From assembly GCF_030814435.1 (NCBI RefSeq), contig NZ_JAUSUW010000001.1, forward strand, positions 62,001 through 126,000: a stretch of DNA of 64,000 nt, read 5' to 3'. Below, in pieces: positions 17,545-26,772 of this stretch; position 1 is the stretch's first letter; each line of letters opens with the position of its first letter. Origin of the DNA: Peteryoungia aggregata LMG 23059 (GTDB taxonomy: Bacteria; Pseudomonadota; Alphaproteobacteria; Rhizobiales; Rhizobiaceae). The translations under genes and the position numbers were made by a program. A model generated the notes under the pieces. That model searched no databases and was not told the DNA's origin. It saw nothing but the letters and a program-made list of their open reading frames with translations.

Positions 17545-18705
17545 ATGCGTGACCACGCGCCCTATGCGCTCTTCCGCGACGACCGCGCGGGGACGAGCCT
17601 TGTCTTTGCCGAACCGGAGACGCTCGTCGTCGCCCGGACGGCGGACGAGGTTGAGCCTGCGCTTGCAAAGCTGGAAGAGCACCGGAAGGCCGGAAAATGG
17701 CTTGCGGGTTACCTCTCTTATGAAGCGGGGTATGTGTTCGAGCCGAAGCTTCGCCCCCTGATCGAAGAGGGTCGCGAGACGCCGCTGATCTCAATGGGTG
17801 TCTTCGCCGCCCCCGCATTAGCCGAACACCCGCTGGCCGAGGCGCCCTCGAACATCCCGAACGCCCCCTTGCTCACCGATCCCAGAGCGGGCTGGGATTT
17901 CGACACCTACCGCACCCGCTTCGATCGCCTGCATCATCACCTGCGCAAGGGCGACTGCTATCAGGCGAACCTGACCATGCCGGTCGAAGCCCGCTGGGAA
18001 GGCGACCCGCGTGCCGCCTTCTGGTCGCTCGTTGGGCGCCAGCCGGTGCATTACGGAGCACTGATCGATTTCGGCGATCCTGTCATCCTGTCCCGCTCGC
18101 CGGAACTCTTCTTCTCCGTCGACAAGGACGGCTGGATCGAGACGCGCCCGATGAAGGGCACGGCGGCCCGCGGCGCTTCACCGGAAGAAGACGAGGCGAT
18201 CATCGCCGCCATGCTCGACGACGAAAAGACACAAGCCGAAAACCGTATGATCGTCGACCTCCTGCGCAACGATGTCTCTGTCATCAGCGAGGTCGGCACA
18301 TTGTCCGTCCCCAAGCTCTTTGCCATCGAGACCTATCCGACAGTCCACCAGATGGTGAGCTATATCAGGGCAAAACTCTCGCCCGGCATCGGCCTGGCCG
18401 AGATCATGGCAGCCCTTTTCCCCTGCGGCTCCGTGACGGGCGCGCCAAAAATGTGGGCGATGCGCATCCTGCATGAACTGGAAGCCGGTCCGCGCGATAT
18501 CTATTGCGGTGCGATCGGCTGGTGCGATCCAGCCGGCCCGATGCGATTTTCGGTTGCGATCCGTACGATCTCCCTTTTCAACGGAGGCCGCGCCGTCTTC
18601 AATGTCGGCGGCGGCATCGTCTTCGATTCGAAGGCGGAAGCCGAATACGAGGAATGCCTGTTGAAGGCGCGCTTTGCCGTGGGAGACGAATGGATTTCTC
18701 GCTGA
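17545..18705 (+). CDS. pabB: Aminodeoxychorismate synthase component I
   Basis: 386 residues, a short-form chorismate-binding enzyme. Motifs: GYLSYEAGY, CYQANLTMP, SRSPELFF, TRPMKGTAARG (catalytic Lys), ENRMIVDLLRND and PCGSVTGAPK. It aminates chorismate to 4-amino-4-deoxychorismate for folate synthesis, with ammonia from a glutaminase (PabA) encoded elsewhere. It follows pepF by 20 bases and overlaps pabC by 16 bases. Confidence 0.93.
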   Translation: MRDHAPYALFRDDRAGTSLVFAEPETLVVARTADEVEPALAKLEEHRKAGKWLAGYLSYEAGYVFEPKLRPLIEEGRETPLISMGVFAAPALAEHPLAEAPSNIPNAPLLTDPRAGWDFDTYRTRFDRLHHHLRKGDCYQANLTMPVEARWEGDPRAAFWSLVGRQPVHYGALIDFGDPVILSRSPELFFSVDKDGWIETRPMKGTAARGASPEEDEAIIAAMLDDEKTQAENRMIVDLLRNDVSVISEVGTLSVPKLFAIETYPTVHQMVSYIRAKLSPGIGLAEIMAALFPCGSVTGAPKMWAMRILHELEAGPRDIYCGAIGWCDPAGPMRFSVAIRTISLFNGGRAVFNVGGGIVFDSKAEAEYEECLLKARFAVGDEWISR

Positions 18706-19310
18706 TCGAGACTTTGCGGTGGCAGCCGGACGCAGGCTTTCTGCGGCTCGACCAGCACTTGCGTCGCCTCTCCCGCTCGGCCGATGCGCTCGGCTTTCGC
18801 CAGCCGCAGGATGCGAAGGGCAAGCTCGAGAAGGAAGTCTCCGGCGGCACACCGTTGCGCGTGCGCCTGGTGATGACCTATCGCGGCAAGATGGAGGTGA
18901 CTGTCACCCCTTTCGAACCCGTGCCGGAGGAGAAGGTCTGGCGCCTGAAAATTGCCAAGACGCGCCTGCAATCCGAAGACAGCCTTTTCCGTCACAAGAC
19001 AACCCGACGCGAACCCTATGAGACCGCCCGCGCCGAATTCCCAAATGATGAAGCGGACGAGGTGATCCTGCTGAACGAACGCGGCGAAGTCTGCGAAGGC
19101 ACAATCACCAACATCTTCGCCGAGACCGCCGACGGCATGCTGCTCACCCCGCCGCTCACCAGCGGCCTCCTGCCGGGCGTCTTGCGCGCCGAACTGATCC
19201 GCGAGCGCAAGGCGCGCGGCGAAGTGCTGAAACTCGACGACCTGCGCCACCGCAAGCTCTTTGTCGGCAACTCCCTGCGCGGGCTGATCCCCGCCGAACT
19301 GGTGGACTGA
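18690..19310 (+). CDS. pabC: Aminotransferase class IV family protein, probable 4-amino-4-deoxychorismate lyase
   Basis: 206 residues, shorter than typical class IV enzymes (about 270). The ATG at 18690 lies within the end of pabB and has GGGAGA upstream. The PLP Lys is probably in the FRHKTTRREPYE segment, with the downstream family motifs ADEVILLNERGEVCEGTITNIF and TPPLTSGLLPGVLR. It would release pyruvate from aminodeoxychorismate to give p-aminobenzoate. The overlap with pabB supports that role over branched-chain aminotransferase. Confidence 0.85.
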   Translation: MDFSLIETLRWQPDAGFLRLDQHLRRLSRSADALGFRQPQDAKGKLEKEVSGGTPLRVRLVMTYRGKMEVTVTPFEPVPEEKVWRLKIAKTRLQSEDSLFRHKTTRREPYETARAEFPNDEADEVILLNERGEVCEGTITNIFAETADGMLLTPPLTSGLLPGVLRAELIRERKARGEVLKLDDLRHRKLFVGNSLRGLIPAELVD

Positions 19311-19313
19311 AAC

Positions 19314-20615
19314 ATGACGCTGACGATGGCAACTGCGCCAGGTGCCGAAAAATCCTTCGGAAGGTATGGCTGGCAGCTCGCCGTACTCGGGATTGCGCTG
19401 ACCTTGGCGTTTATGATGCCGGCGCTGATCAATCGCTTCCCACTCGTGATGGAAGACTCGATCGGCTATTCGGGTCAGGGCGTCGGCTGGATCAGATCAA
19501 AGGTGCCACCGATCCTGATTTATCCACTGTACCGGGTGATGGGCTATTGGGCGCTGCCTCTGTTCAATGCGATCGTCAATGCGGCGGCTTGGCTTGTGCT
19601 GATCTACGGTTTCCGCATACGGAAGGCCTGGCTGGTATTGCCATTTGCCGTGGCGGCACTGCAGCCGATATACACCAGCGCAGTGCTCGTTGACGCATGG
19701 TTCTTTCCGGCGATAGTCTTCCTCGTCTTCTCGGTGAAATGGTCCAGCCCCTTCCTCGGGCTGGCTGCCGGACTGCTCCTGGCGGGTCATGGCAGCGGCC
19801 TGCCATTGGCAATCACGTTCATCCTGATTGCAGCCTTCCTGTTTGGCCTGAAATCCATCCGTATGACATTATTGGCCATCGTCATGATGGTCAGTGCCAA
19901 TGCGTTTGTGAACAGCAAGTATTTTCCTGACACGCCTCCGATGAGCAAAACATTCCTGGCAGCACGGCTGTTTTCGGTGCATCCGGAGTTGTTGCGGCGT
20001 GAATGCGAACGCTCCGGCAACGAAGTCCTGTGCGAAGCGGCAGTTTTGGTAGAGGATTTGAAACAAGACCCGGAGACGGCAGGCCGTCGGGACTATTTCT
20101 GGGATCTGGCCCGGATTCTCAGGGAGCGTTTTGACCTCAGGGACTTCGAGCGCAACCATGCAAAGGCCATCATACTCGACGGCCTGACCTACCGACCGTT
20201 CTTGACTGCACTTGTGGTCGTGCAGGACTTTTTCAGTTTCTTCGGCCCCGGCACGAAGCTGGACTTCAACGCTGTACTGAGCGAGCCCATGCCGCCCGCC
20301 TATGACGGCTCGCTACAGGCAAAGGGTCTCTGGCAAGACGATCAGACGCGCACTCTGCTGACAGGATTGAGGTTCGTCTTCTATGTGGCATGCATCGTAG
20401 CCGTCGCCGTGGGCTGGCGCAGCTCAACCATCGACATGCGCAAATGGTTCTTCGTCATCGTCCTGATGTGTCTCGCCAACGACGCGCTCTTCGCCTTACT
20501 TTCGGGCCCGCCAGATCGCTACCATCACCGGATACTCCCCTTGTATGCGGCCGCAGCTTGCATTCTGTGGCTATCAGCAAGAAGTGCCAGTGTCCCCGCT
20601 GAGCAGAAAAGCTAG
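19314..20615 (+). CDS. Polytopic membrane protein of unknown function
   Basis: 433 residues with about nine or ten hydrophobic segments. An early loop (INRFPLVMEDSIGYSGQG) and a large soluble loop at about residues 195-300, rich in charged residues, lie between membrane helices. The architecture (many helices, an acidic residue in the first external loop) is reminiscent of GT-C type glycosyltransferases, but no diagnostic motif is certain. It starts three bases after pabC, so it may be in that transcript. GC at third positions is somewhat lower than in its neighbours. Confidence 0.6.
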   Translation: MTLTMATAPGAEKSFGRYGWQLAVLGIALTLAFMMPALINRFPLVMEDSIGYSGQGVGWIRSKVPPILIYPLYRVMGYWALPLFNAIVNAAAWLVLIYGFRIRKAWLVLPFAVAALQPIYTSAVLVDAWFFPAIVFLVFSVKWSSPFLGLAAGLLLAGHGSGLPLAITFILIAAFLFGLKSIRMTLLAIVMMVSANAFVNSKYFPDTPPMSKTFLAARLFSVHPELLRRECERSGNEVLCEAAVLVEDLKQDPETAGRRDYFWDLARILRERFDLRDFERNHAKAIILDGLTYRPFLTALVVVQDFFSFFGPGTKLDFNAVLSEPMPPAYDGSLQAKGLWQDDQTRTLLTGLRFVFYVACIVAVAVGWRSSTIDMRKWFFVIVLMCLANDALFALLSGPPDRYHHRILPLYAAAACILWLSARSASVPAEQKS

Positions 20616-20619
20616 CTAC

Positions 20620-20904
20620 ATGTTCATTCTCTCCCTCACCTATGTGAAGCCCACCGAAGAAGCCGATCGTCTGATGCAGCCGCATATGGACTGGGTGAAT
20701 GCTGGCTATGACAGCGGCCTGTTCCTTGCGTCCGGCCGCAAGAACCCACGCACCGGTGGAGTGATCCTCGCCCGGGGCGATCGAGCCGAGATCGAGGCTT
20801 ATGTCGCAGCCGACCCCTTCGCGGCAGGGGGTGTTGCCGTGTATGAAGTGACGGAAGTGGCTGTGACGCGAACGTCGGTTGGGCTGGAAGGGTTGAAGGG
20901 ATAA
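20620..20904 (+). CDS. YciI family protein
   Basis: 94 residues. The ferredoxin-like YciI fold is recognisable from FILSLTYVKPTEEADRLMQPHMDWV with the conserved His, SGLFLASGRKNPRTGGVILA and the Asp-Pro-Phe motif in VAADPFAAGGVAVYEV. Related to YCII-type dimeric proteins; activity unknown. The ATG at 20620 is four bases after the stop of the membrane protein gene. Confidence 0.85.
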   Translation: MFILSLTYVKPTEEADRLMQPHMDWVNAGYDSGLFLASGRKNPRTGGVILARGDRAEIEAYVAADPFAAGGVAVYEVTEVAVTRTSVGLEGLKG

Positions 20905-20960
20905 AACCTAGTCATTGAAAGCAGCCTGAAATACGCATATATTTGCGCACTGGAACAGAG

Positions 20961-21143
20961 ATGGAGAAGGACTCTCGCAAAATCATCCAGCGGCTCCGGT
21001 CCGAAGGGTATGAGCTCGTCTCGGTGTCCGGCTCCCATCACAAATTTCGAAAAGACGACAAAACGATCATTGTGCCGCATCCGAAAAAGGACCTTCCATT
21101 GGGCACGGCACGGGCGATTGCCAAACAGGCTGGCTGGATCTGA
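20961..21143 (+). CDS. hicA: HicA family mRNA interferase toxin
   Basis: 60 residues from the ATG at 20961. The dsRBD-like HicA pattern is complete: SRKIIQRLRSEGYELVSVSGSHHKF with the catalytic His (26/27), then TIIVPHPKKDLPLGTARAIAKQAG. It is predicted to cleave mRNA. HicB follows 20 bases downstream. The AT-rich 56 bases upstream contain an AAAT/ATTT dyad that may be the HicB operator. Confidence 0.9.
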   Translation: MEKDSRKIIQRLRSEGYELVSVSGSHHKFRKDDKTIIVPHPKKDLPLGTARAIAKQAGWI

Positions 21144-21163
21144 AAAGCAAAAGTGAGCGGCAA

Positions 21164-21562
21164 ATGCGATACTATGTGGCTTTGGTGCATAAGGATCCGG
21201 ACAGCGCCTACGGGATCAGTTTCCCTGATTTGCCATCCGTTTTTTCGGCGGCGGACAGCGACGAAGATCTGGTCATCAATGCAATCGAGGCCTTAAGGCT
21301 TTGGGCGGAGGATGAGGAGCTTCCAGCAGCCTCCCCTCATCAGGACATCGTGGAGCGCCCCGACGTTCGCGACGAACTGGCTGCGGGCGCCTTTCTGATC
21401 CGCGTCCCGCTGATCGAGGACGATACACGGACTGTCCGGGCAAACATTACGATGGAAGCCGGAACCTTGGCGGCAATCGACCAGGCGGCAAAACAGCGTG
21501 GCCTGACGCGCTCTGCTTTTCTGGCAAGCTGTGCGCGCAAAGAGATCGAGCGTTCGGCCTGA
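21164..21562 (+). CDS. hicB: HicB family antitoxin
   Basis: 132 residues. The N-terminal partial RNase H-like fold is YYVALVHKDPDSAYGISFPDLPSVFSAADSDEDLVINA, and the C-terminal ribbon-helix-helix is VRANITMEAGTLAAIDQAAKQRGLTRSAFLA. It binds and blocks HicA and represses its own operon. The order hicA-hicB and the close spacing are canonical. Confidence 0.9.
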   Translation: MRYYVALVHKDPDSAYGISFPDLPSVFSAADSDEDLVINAIEALRLWAEDEELPAASPHQDIVERPDVRDELAAGAFLIRVPLIEDDTRTVRANITMEAGTLAAIDQAAKQRGLTRSAFLASCARKEIERSA

Positions 21563-21565
21563 CCA

Positions 21566-22468
21566 ATGGGCGGTACTTTGACCAATCTCACCCACACCCC
21601 CTATGCCGGCCCAACACACCCCTTCACCATCGGCCTCTCGACCCTCGATCCAAACCGCTGGATCGAACCGGACAGCGATCTGACCCGCTATCTCGCCGAG
21701 AAGCGGGACCTAGCCGCGACCCGCCTCCCCGAGATCTTCCGCGCGACAGACGACAGCCTTGTAGCTCAGCAGGAATGCCTGACCGAACTTGTCTCGCATC
21801 TAGAGACCCATCATCAGGAGCTTTACCACCGCGACGGCAACCTGATCCATGTCGCCGGCCATACCCTCGACCTTTCCGACGAAACGCTCCCCCCGCTTCT
21901 GCGCGCCGGAATGCTCGTGCAGGACGACCTCGTGATCATGATGAGGCGCGAAGCGGGCTGGTACATCGCAGCGGCCCATCTCTCCTTCCCCTCTTCCTGG
22001 TTGTTGGCCGAAAAGTTCGATCGGCCAATGGAGGAAGTCCACGAGCATGTGCCGGGCTTCGAAGGCGGCACGCGCAATGCCGCGATGATCAATCGCATCT
22101 TCGACCATCTGGCGCCCGGCCTGCCGGCCGAACGCTTCAACTGGTCGATCAATTGGAGAGAGAAGCTCTTTCATCCCGAGACAGGCCGCAACGACACCGC
22201 TGAACCGGACGAGGCCGTCGTGCGGGTCGAGCGGCAGACCTTGACGAAACTCCCGGAGACCAGCGCGATCGTCTTCACCATCCGCATCTATCTCGACCCC
22301 GTCACCCTGTTCGAAAAACATGCGGATGGCAGGCGCCTGGCCCTGGCACTCGCCGGCCAATTGGAGGCTCTGAGCGAGCCCCAGCTGCGCTACAAGGGCC
22401 TCGACCGACAGCGATCAAGGCTCGTGGCACGGCTGCGGCAAGATGCGACGTCCGAAAATCGCAGCTAG
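21566..22468 (+). CDS. DUF3445 / heme-dependent oxidative N-demethylase-like protein
   Basis: 300 residues. The DUF3445 pattern is visible: LSTLDPNRWIEPDSDLTRYLAEKR, LVQDDLVIMMRREAGWYIAAAHLSFPSSW, LAEKFDRPMEEVHEHVP and the C-terminal IYLDPVTLF with an Arg-rich end. Members related to the HODM alpha subunit bind heme and demethylate secondary amines in fungi and bacteria; the substrate here is unknown. It begins four bases after hicB, but this proximity probably reflects insertion of the toxin module rather than shared function. Confidence 0.8.
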   Translation: MGGTLTNLTHTPYAGPTHPFTIGLSTLDPNRWIEPDSDLTRYLAEKRDLAATRLPEIFRATDDSLVAQQECLTELVSHLETHHQELYHRDGNLIHVAGHTLDLSDETLPPLLRAGMLVQDDLVIMMRREAGWYIAAAHLSFPSSWLLAEKFDRPMEEVHEHVPGFEGGTRNAAMINRIFDHLAPGLPAERFNWSINWREKLFHPETGRNDTAEPDEAVVRVERQTLTKLPETSAIVFTIRIYLDPVTLFEKHADGRRLALALAGQLEALSEPQLRYKGLDRQRSRLVARLRQDATSENRS

Positions 22469-22604
22469 CAGCCTTCTGCCCTCGGCACCCACTCTTTATT
22501 GTGTCAGAGTTTTGTGATCTAGAACCGCCAGTATCGCTCCGGCCGTAACAAACAGGCCGGAAACATGGCCCGGGCGAAAGAACCGGTCCTCCAAGGAGAC
22601 AAGA

Positions 22605-24047
22605 ATGAGCGAAAAGACCTACCCGGTTTATGGCGAGATCACCGGCCCGATCGTGATGATCGGCTTCGGATCGATCGGCCGCGGCACCCTGCCGCTGATC
22701 GAACGCCACTTCAAGTTCGACAAGAGCCGGATGGTCGTCATCGATCCGCGCAGCGACGAAGCTGATCTGCTCGCCAAGCATGGCATCAAGCACATCCAGG
22801 CGCATGTCACCAAGGACAACTACAAGAAGCTGCTGAAGCCGCTTCTGACCGAAGGTCAGGGTCAGGGCTTCTGCGTCAACCTTTCGGTCGATACCGGTTC
22901 GCTCGACCTGATGAAACTCTGCCGCAAGCTCGACGTTCTCTACATCGACACGGTTGTTGAGCCCTGGCTCGGCTTCTACTTCGACAAGAACATGAAGAAT
23001 TCCGAGCGCACCAACTATGCGCTGCGCGAAACGGTCCGCCAGGAAAAGGCGAAGAACCCCGGCGGCACGACAGCTGTCTCCACCTGTGGTGCAAACCCGG
23101 GCATGGTCTCCTGGTTCGTCAAGCAGGGTCTCGTCAACGTCGCCAACGAACTCGGCATCAAGTTCGACGAGCCGGATCAGAACGATCGCGAAGGCTGGGC
23201 CAAGCTGATGAAGAAGGTCGGCGTGAAGGGCGTACACATCGCCGAACGCGACACCCAGCGCACCAAGAACCCGAAGCCGCTCAACGTCTTCTGGAACACC
23301 TGGTCGGTCGAAGGCTTCATCTCCGAAGGTCTGCAGCCGGCAGAACTCGGCTGGGGCACCCATGAGAACTGGATGCCGAAGAACGCCAAGAAGCACAAGA
23401 AGGGCTGCAAGGCCGCGATCTATCTGGAGCAGCCGGGCGCCAACACCCGCGTTCGCACATGGTGCCCGACGCCGGGTCCGCAATACGGCTTCCTGGTCAC
23501 CCATAACGAGTCGATCTCGATCGCCGACTACTTCACCGTCGAGAAGGATGGCGAAGTCGTCTACCGCCCGACTTGCCACTATGCCTACCACCCGGCCAAC
23601 GACGCCGTGCTGTCGCTGCACGAAATGTTCGGCAATGGCGGCACGCAGCAGCCGGTCCTGCACGTCCTCAACGAGGATGAGCTGGTCGATGGCGTCGACG
23701 AACTCGGCGTGCTGCTCTATGGCCACGACAAGAACGCCTACTGGTACGGTTCGCGCCTGTCGCTGGAAGAAACCCGCGAGATCGCGCCTTACCAGAACGC
23801 AACCGGCCTGCAGGTGACCTCTGCCGTGCTCGCCGGCATGGTCTGGGCCATCGAAAACCCGAAGGCCGGCATCGTTGAAGCCGACGAGATGGACTACAAG
23901 CGCTGCCTCGAAGTGCAGTCGCCTTATCTCGGCCCGGTCGAAGGCCACTACACCGACTGGACCCCGCTCGACGGTCGCCCGGGCCTCTTCCCGGAAGACC
24001 TCGACGAGAAGGACCCGTGGCAGTTCCGGAACATTCTGGTCCGCTGA
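22605..24047 (+). CDS. hss: Homospermidine synthase
   Basis: 480 residues, the normal length. It has the N-terminal NAD-binding loop MIGFGSIGRGTLPL, then the family-specific STCGANPGMVSWFVKQGL, WNTWSVEGFISEGLQPAELGWGTHE and THNESISIADYF. It makes homospermidine from two putrescines (or from spermidine plus putrescine) using NAD; homospermidine is the hallmark polyamine of rhizobia. AAGGAG precedes the ATG. A hairpin terminator follows at once, so the gene is probably monocistronic. Confidence 0.97.
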   Translation: MSEKTYPVYGEITGPIVMIGFGSIGRGTLPLIERHFKFDKSRMVVIDPRSDEADLLAKHGIKHIQAHVTKDNYKKLLKPLLTEGQGQGFCVNLSVDTGSLDLMKLCRKLDVLYIDTVVEPWLGFYFDKNMKNSERTNYALRETVRQEKAKNPGGTTAVSTCGANPGMVSWFVKQGLVNVANELGIKFDEPDQNDREGWAKLMKKVGVKGVHIAERDTQRTKNPKPLNVFWNTWSVEGFISEGLQPAELGWGTHENWMPKNAKKHKKGCKAAIYLEQPGANTRVRTWCPTPGPQYGFLVTHNESISIADYFTVEKDGEVVYRPTCHYAYHPANDAVLSLHEMFGNGGTQQPVLHVLNEDELVDGVDELGVLLYGHDKNAYWYGSRLSLEETREIAPYQNATGLQVTSAVLAGMVWAIENPKAGIVEADEMDYKRCLEVQSPYLGPVEGHYTDWTPLDGRPGLFPEDLDEKDPWQFRNILVR

Positions 24048-24066
24048 ACGATTTAGGCACGAAATG

Positions 24067-24100
24067 GAGGCCCGTCGCTCGCGGCGGGCCTCTTGCCATT
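24067..24100 (+). terminator. Terminator of hss
   Basis: Eight-base arms at 24067-24074 and 24085-24092, followed by a short T-containing tail. It begins 20 bases after the hss stop. Confidence 0.7.
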
Positions 24101-24232
24101 TAGAGCAAGCCCGGGATAACCCCGACAACGCAGGGCTATCGCCTTGCTTTGACCATGGCTTCGCGGCATGTTTTGATGACAATGCAGAAGGCGGGCGGCG
24201 CAGCCGAACCGCCGAGTTGGTGGGAGACAAGA

Positions 24233-24598
24233 ATGAAAACCAAGTCCCTGGTCGCCGTCGCAGCAGCGTGCCTCGCGCTCACGTCGTGCTATTCGAGCCC
24301 GCCGCGCCAGTTGCCGGCGGTCCAGCAGGGTCCCTCCATCGAAGGTGCCTGGGTTGATCCGAACGGCATCGCATCCACCTTCCAGGGCGGCACATTCACG
24401 ACGCGCACCACCGACACGAACCAGATCCTCGCCTCCGGCACCTACATGCTGGTCAACGACCGTCTCGTCGAGATCAACATGACGTCACTGGTTCGCAACA
24501 CCCAGCAGAAGGTGAATTGCGCTCTTGTGACACCGACGCAGCTCAACTGCACCTCCGACAGCGGAGCACAGTTCTCGCTCGCCCGCAGCGGTATCTGA
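24233..24598 (+). CDS. omp10: Outer membrane lipoprotein, Omp10 family
   Basis: 121 residues from the ATG at 24233, which has GGGAGA upstream; the longer in-frame start at 24149 would destroy the signal peptide. A lipobox LTSC places the lipidated Cys near residue 18. The mature part closely resembles Brucella Omp10: GAWVDPNGIASTFQGG, TTRTTDTNQILASG, LVEINM, KVNCALVTPTQLNCTSDSG. It is presumably anchored in the outer membrane; function undetermined. A strong terminator follows. Confidence 0.88.
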   Translation: MKTKSLVAVAAACLALTSCYSSPPRQLPAVQQGPSIEGAWVDPNGIASTFQGGTFTTRTTDTNQILASGTYMLVNDRLVEINMTSLVRNTQQKVNCALVTPTQLNCTSDSGAQFSLARSGI

Positions 24599-24623
24599 TC
24601 CACTCGAATATCACGGTAATTGC

Positions 24624-24656
24624 AGAAGCGGCCCACGAGGCCGCTTCTTTCGTTTT
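24624..24656 (+). terminator. Terminator of omp10
   Basis: Ten-base perfect arms at 24624-24633 and 24639-24648 with a five-base loop, then TTCGTTTT. Confidence 0.85.
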
Positions 24657-24803
24657 GGACTCGCTAACATGCAACCGTGTGCCGATTTTCGCTTGCCCTG
24701 CACCGGTCTTGATGAAAACATTCGCCATCGGATTTCGGGTGCACCTTTGTCATGGGGGTGTGCCAGACTGGTTTGAAATGGATTGGAACAGGAGAGATAC
24801 AAG

Positions 24804-26651
24804 ATGTTCAAACACTTGAAGATTGGCCTATTCAGCGCCTCGGTGCTGGCCCTGACGGCCGGAACAGCCCTGGCCGATTTCGAACTCAACATCCTGCACA
24901 TCAACGACCTGCATTCACGCATCGAAGCGATCAGCAAGTCCGATTCGACCTGCTCTGCGGATGACGCGGCCAAGAACGAGTGCTTTGGCGGCATCGCCCG
25001 CGTGAAGACCGCAATCGACACCCGTCGTGCGGAACTGTCGGGCAAGAATGTGCTGACGCTCGACGCCGGCGACCAGTTCCAGGGTTCGCTCTTCTACACC
25101 ACCTACAAGAGCGCCCCGATCGCCGACTTCATGAACGGCATCGGCTTCGACGCCATGGCGATCGGCAACCACGAATTCGACGACGGCCCGGAAGAACTGG
25201 CCAAGTTCATCGACGCGCTGAAATTCCCGATGATCTCGGGCAACACGCTGGCTGGTCTGAACTCCCCGGTCGCCGACAAGTTCAAGCCCTATATCGTCAA
25301 GGATTTCGCAGGCGAGAAGGTCGCCGTCGTCTCGGTTCTGGCAACCGACACCGATGAAACCTCGTCGCCCGGCGACAGCGTCCTCTTCGCCGATGAGATC
25401 GGCTACCTGAAGGAAGCCGTGGCGGAGATCGAAGGCCAGGGCATCGACAAGATCGTGCTGCTCTCGCATGTCGGTTACGTCAAGGATCAGGAAATCGCCG
25501 CAGCCGTTGACGGTATCGACGTCATCGTCGGCGGCCATAGCCACACGCTGCTGTCCAATACCGACGAAAAGGCCGCCGGCCCCTACCCGACCATGGTCAA
25601 GAACCCGGCCGGCAAGGATGTGCCGATCGTTCAGGCCTATGCCTATTCCAAGTATCTCGGTGACCTGACGGTCGTCTTCGACGATGCAGGCGTCGTCAAG
25701 ACAGCCACCGGCGAGCCGAAACTGCTCGATGCATCCGTCACGCCGGATGCCGGCTTCGTCGCCAAGGTCGCGGAACTGGCAGGTCCGATCGAGGAACTGA
25801 AGCTCAAGGAAATCGGTGCCACCGCAGAGGCCGTTGACGGCGCGCGCGACACCTGCCGTTCCGTAGAATGCTCGATGGGCAACCTCGTCGCCGATGCGAT
25901 GGTCGACCGCCTGAGCGACCAGGGCATCACCATCGCCATCCAGAACGGCGGCGGCCTGCGTGCCTCGATCGACGCCGGCACGGTCACCATGGGCGAAGTC
26001 CTGACGGTGCTGCCGTTCCAGAACACGCTTGCCTCCTTCCAGCTCAAGGGCTCGGATATCGTGGCAGCACTCGAAAACGGTGTGAGCCAGGTCGAGGAAG
26101 GCGCAGGGCGCTTCCCGCAGGTCTCCGGCCTGAAGTATACGGCGGACCTCAACAAGCCGGCCGGCAGCCGCATCACCTCGGTCGAAGTCAAGGAAGGTGA
26201 TGCCTTCGTCGCAATCGACGCGAACAAGGTCTATGGCGTCGCCACCAACAACTACATGCGCTCCGGCGGTGACGGCTACAAGATCTTCGCCACCGGCGGC
26301 CAGAATGCCTATGACTTCGGTCCCGGCCTCGAAGCTGTTGTCGCGGACTACATCGCGAAAAACAGCCCCTACAAGCCCTATACCGACGGTCGCATCACGA
26401 TGATCGCTGCGGCAGCCCAGGCATCTGCCGAGACAGCACCGGCCACCGAAGCTCCGGCCGCGACCGCAACCGAAGCCGCGATGGCCACCGCAGCGACCAT
26501 GTACAAGGTGGTCGCCGGAGACAGCCTGTGGAAGATCGCCGAGGCAACCTATGGCGATGGTCTGCTCTGGAAAAAGATCGCGGAAGCGAACACGCTGCGC
26601 AATCCGAACGTGATCTCCATCGGCCGGGAACTTGAACTGCCGGCCAAGTAA
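24804..26651 (+). CDS. Periplasmic 5'-nucleotidase/UDP-sugar hydrolase with C-terminal LysM
   Basis: 615 residues from the ATG at 24804 (GGAGAG upstream). Signal peptide 1-23. The metallophosphoesterase domain (about 25-290) shows ILHINDLHSR, LDAGDQFQG, GNHEFDDG and VGGHSHTLL. The 5'-nucleotidase C-terminal domain (about 320-520) shows NLVADAM, QNGGGLRASID and YMRSGGDGY. After a Thr/Ala/Pro linker there is a LysM domain at about 565-613 (YKVVAGDSLWKIAEATYGDG). It probably hydrolyses nucleotides in the periplasm while held to peptidoglycan by LysM, an uncommon combination for this family. Confidence 0.92.
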   Translation: MFKHLKIGLFSASVLALTAGTALADFELNILHINDLHSRIEAISKSDSTCSADDAAKNECFGGIARVKTAIDTRRAELSGKNVLTLDAGDQFQGSLFYTTYKSAPIADFMNGIGFDAMAIGNHEFDDGPEELAKFIDALKFPMISGNTLAGLNSPVADKFKPYIVKDFAGEKVAVVSVLATDTDETSSPGDSVLFADEIGYLKEAVAEIEGQGIDKIVLLSHVGYVKDQEIAAAVDGIDVIVGGHSHTLLSNTDEKAAGPYPTMVKNPAGKDVPIVQAYAYSKYLGDLTVVFDDAGVVKTATGEPKLLDASVTPDAGFVAKVAELAGPIEELKLKEIGATAEAVDGARDTCRSVECSMGNLVADAMVDRLSDQGITIAIQNGGGLRASIDAGTVTMGEVLTVLPFQNTLASFQLKGSDIVAALENGVSQVEEGAGRFPQVSGLKYTADLNKPAGSRITSVEVKEGDAFVAIDANKVYGVATNNYMRSGGDGYKIFATGGQNAYDFGPGLEAVVADYIAKNSPYKPYTDGRITMIAAAAQASAETAPATEAPAATATEAAMATAATMYKVVAGDSLWKIAEATYGDGLLWKKIAEANTLRNPNVISIGRELELPAK

Positions 26652-26670
26652 GACCGTTTGACGCATGACA

Positions 26671-26709
26671 AAAGCCGGTCCGGGCTTCCCCGGGCCGGCT
26701 TTTGCTTTT
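26671..26709 (+). terminator. Terminator of the 5'-nucleotidase gene
   Basis: Long GC-rich imperfect hairpin with outer arms AAAGCCGG (about 26671) and CCGGCTTT (about 26695), followed by TTTGCTTTT. Confidence 0.8.
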
Positions 26710-26772
26710 ATCAGATGATCTCAACAGGCCTTCGTGACGTAACGGTCGAGATCTCATCACCAGGATATAACG

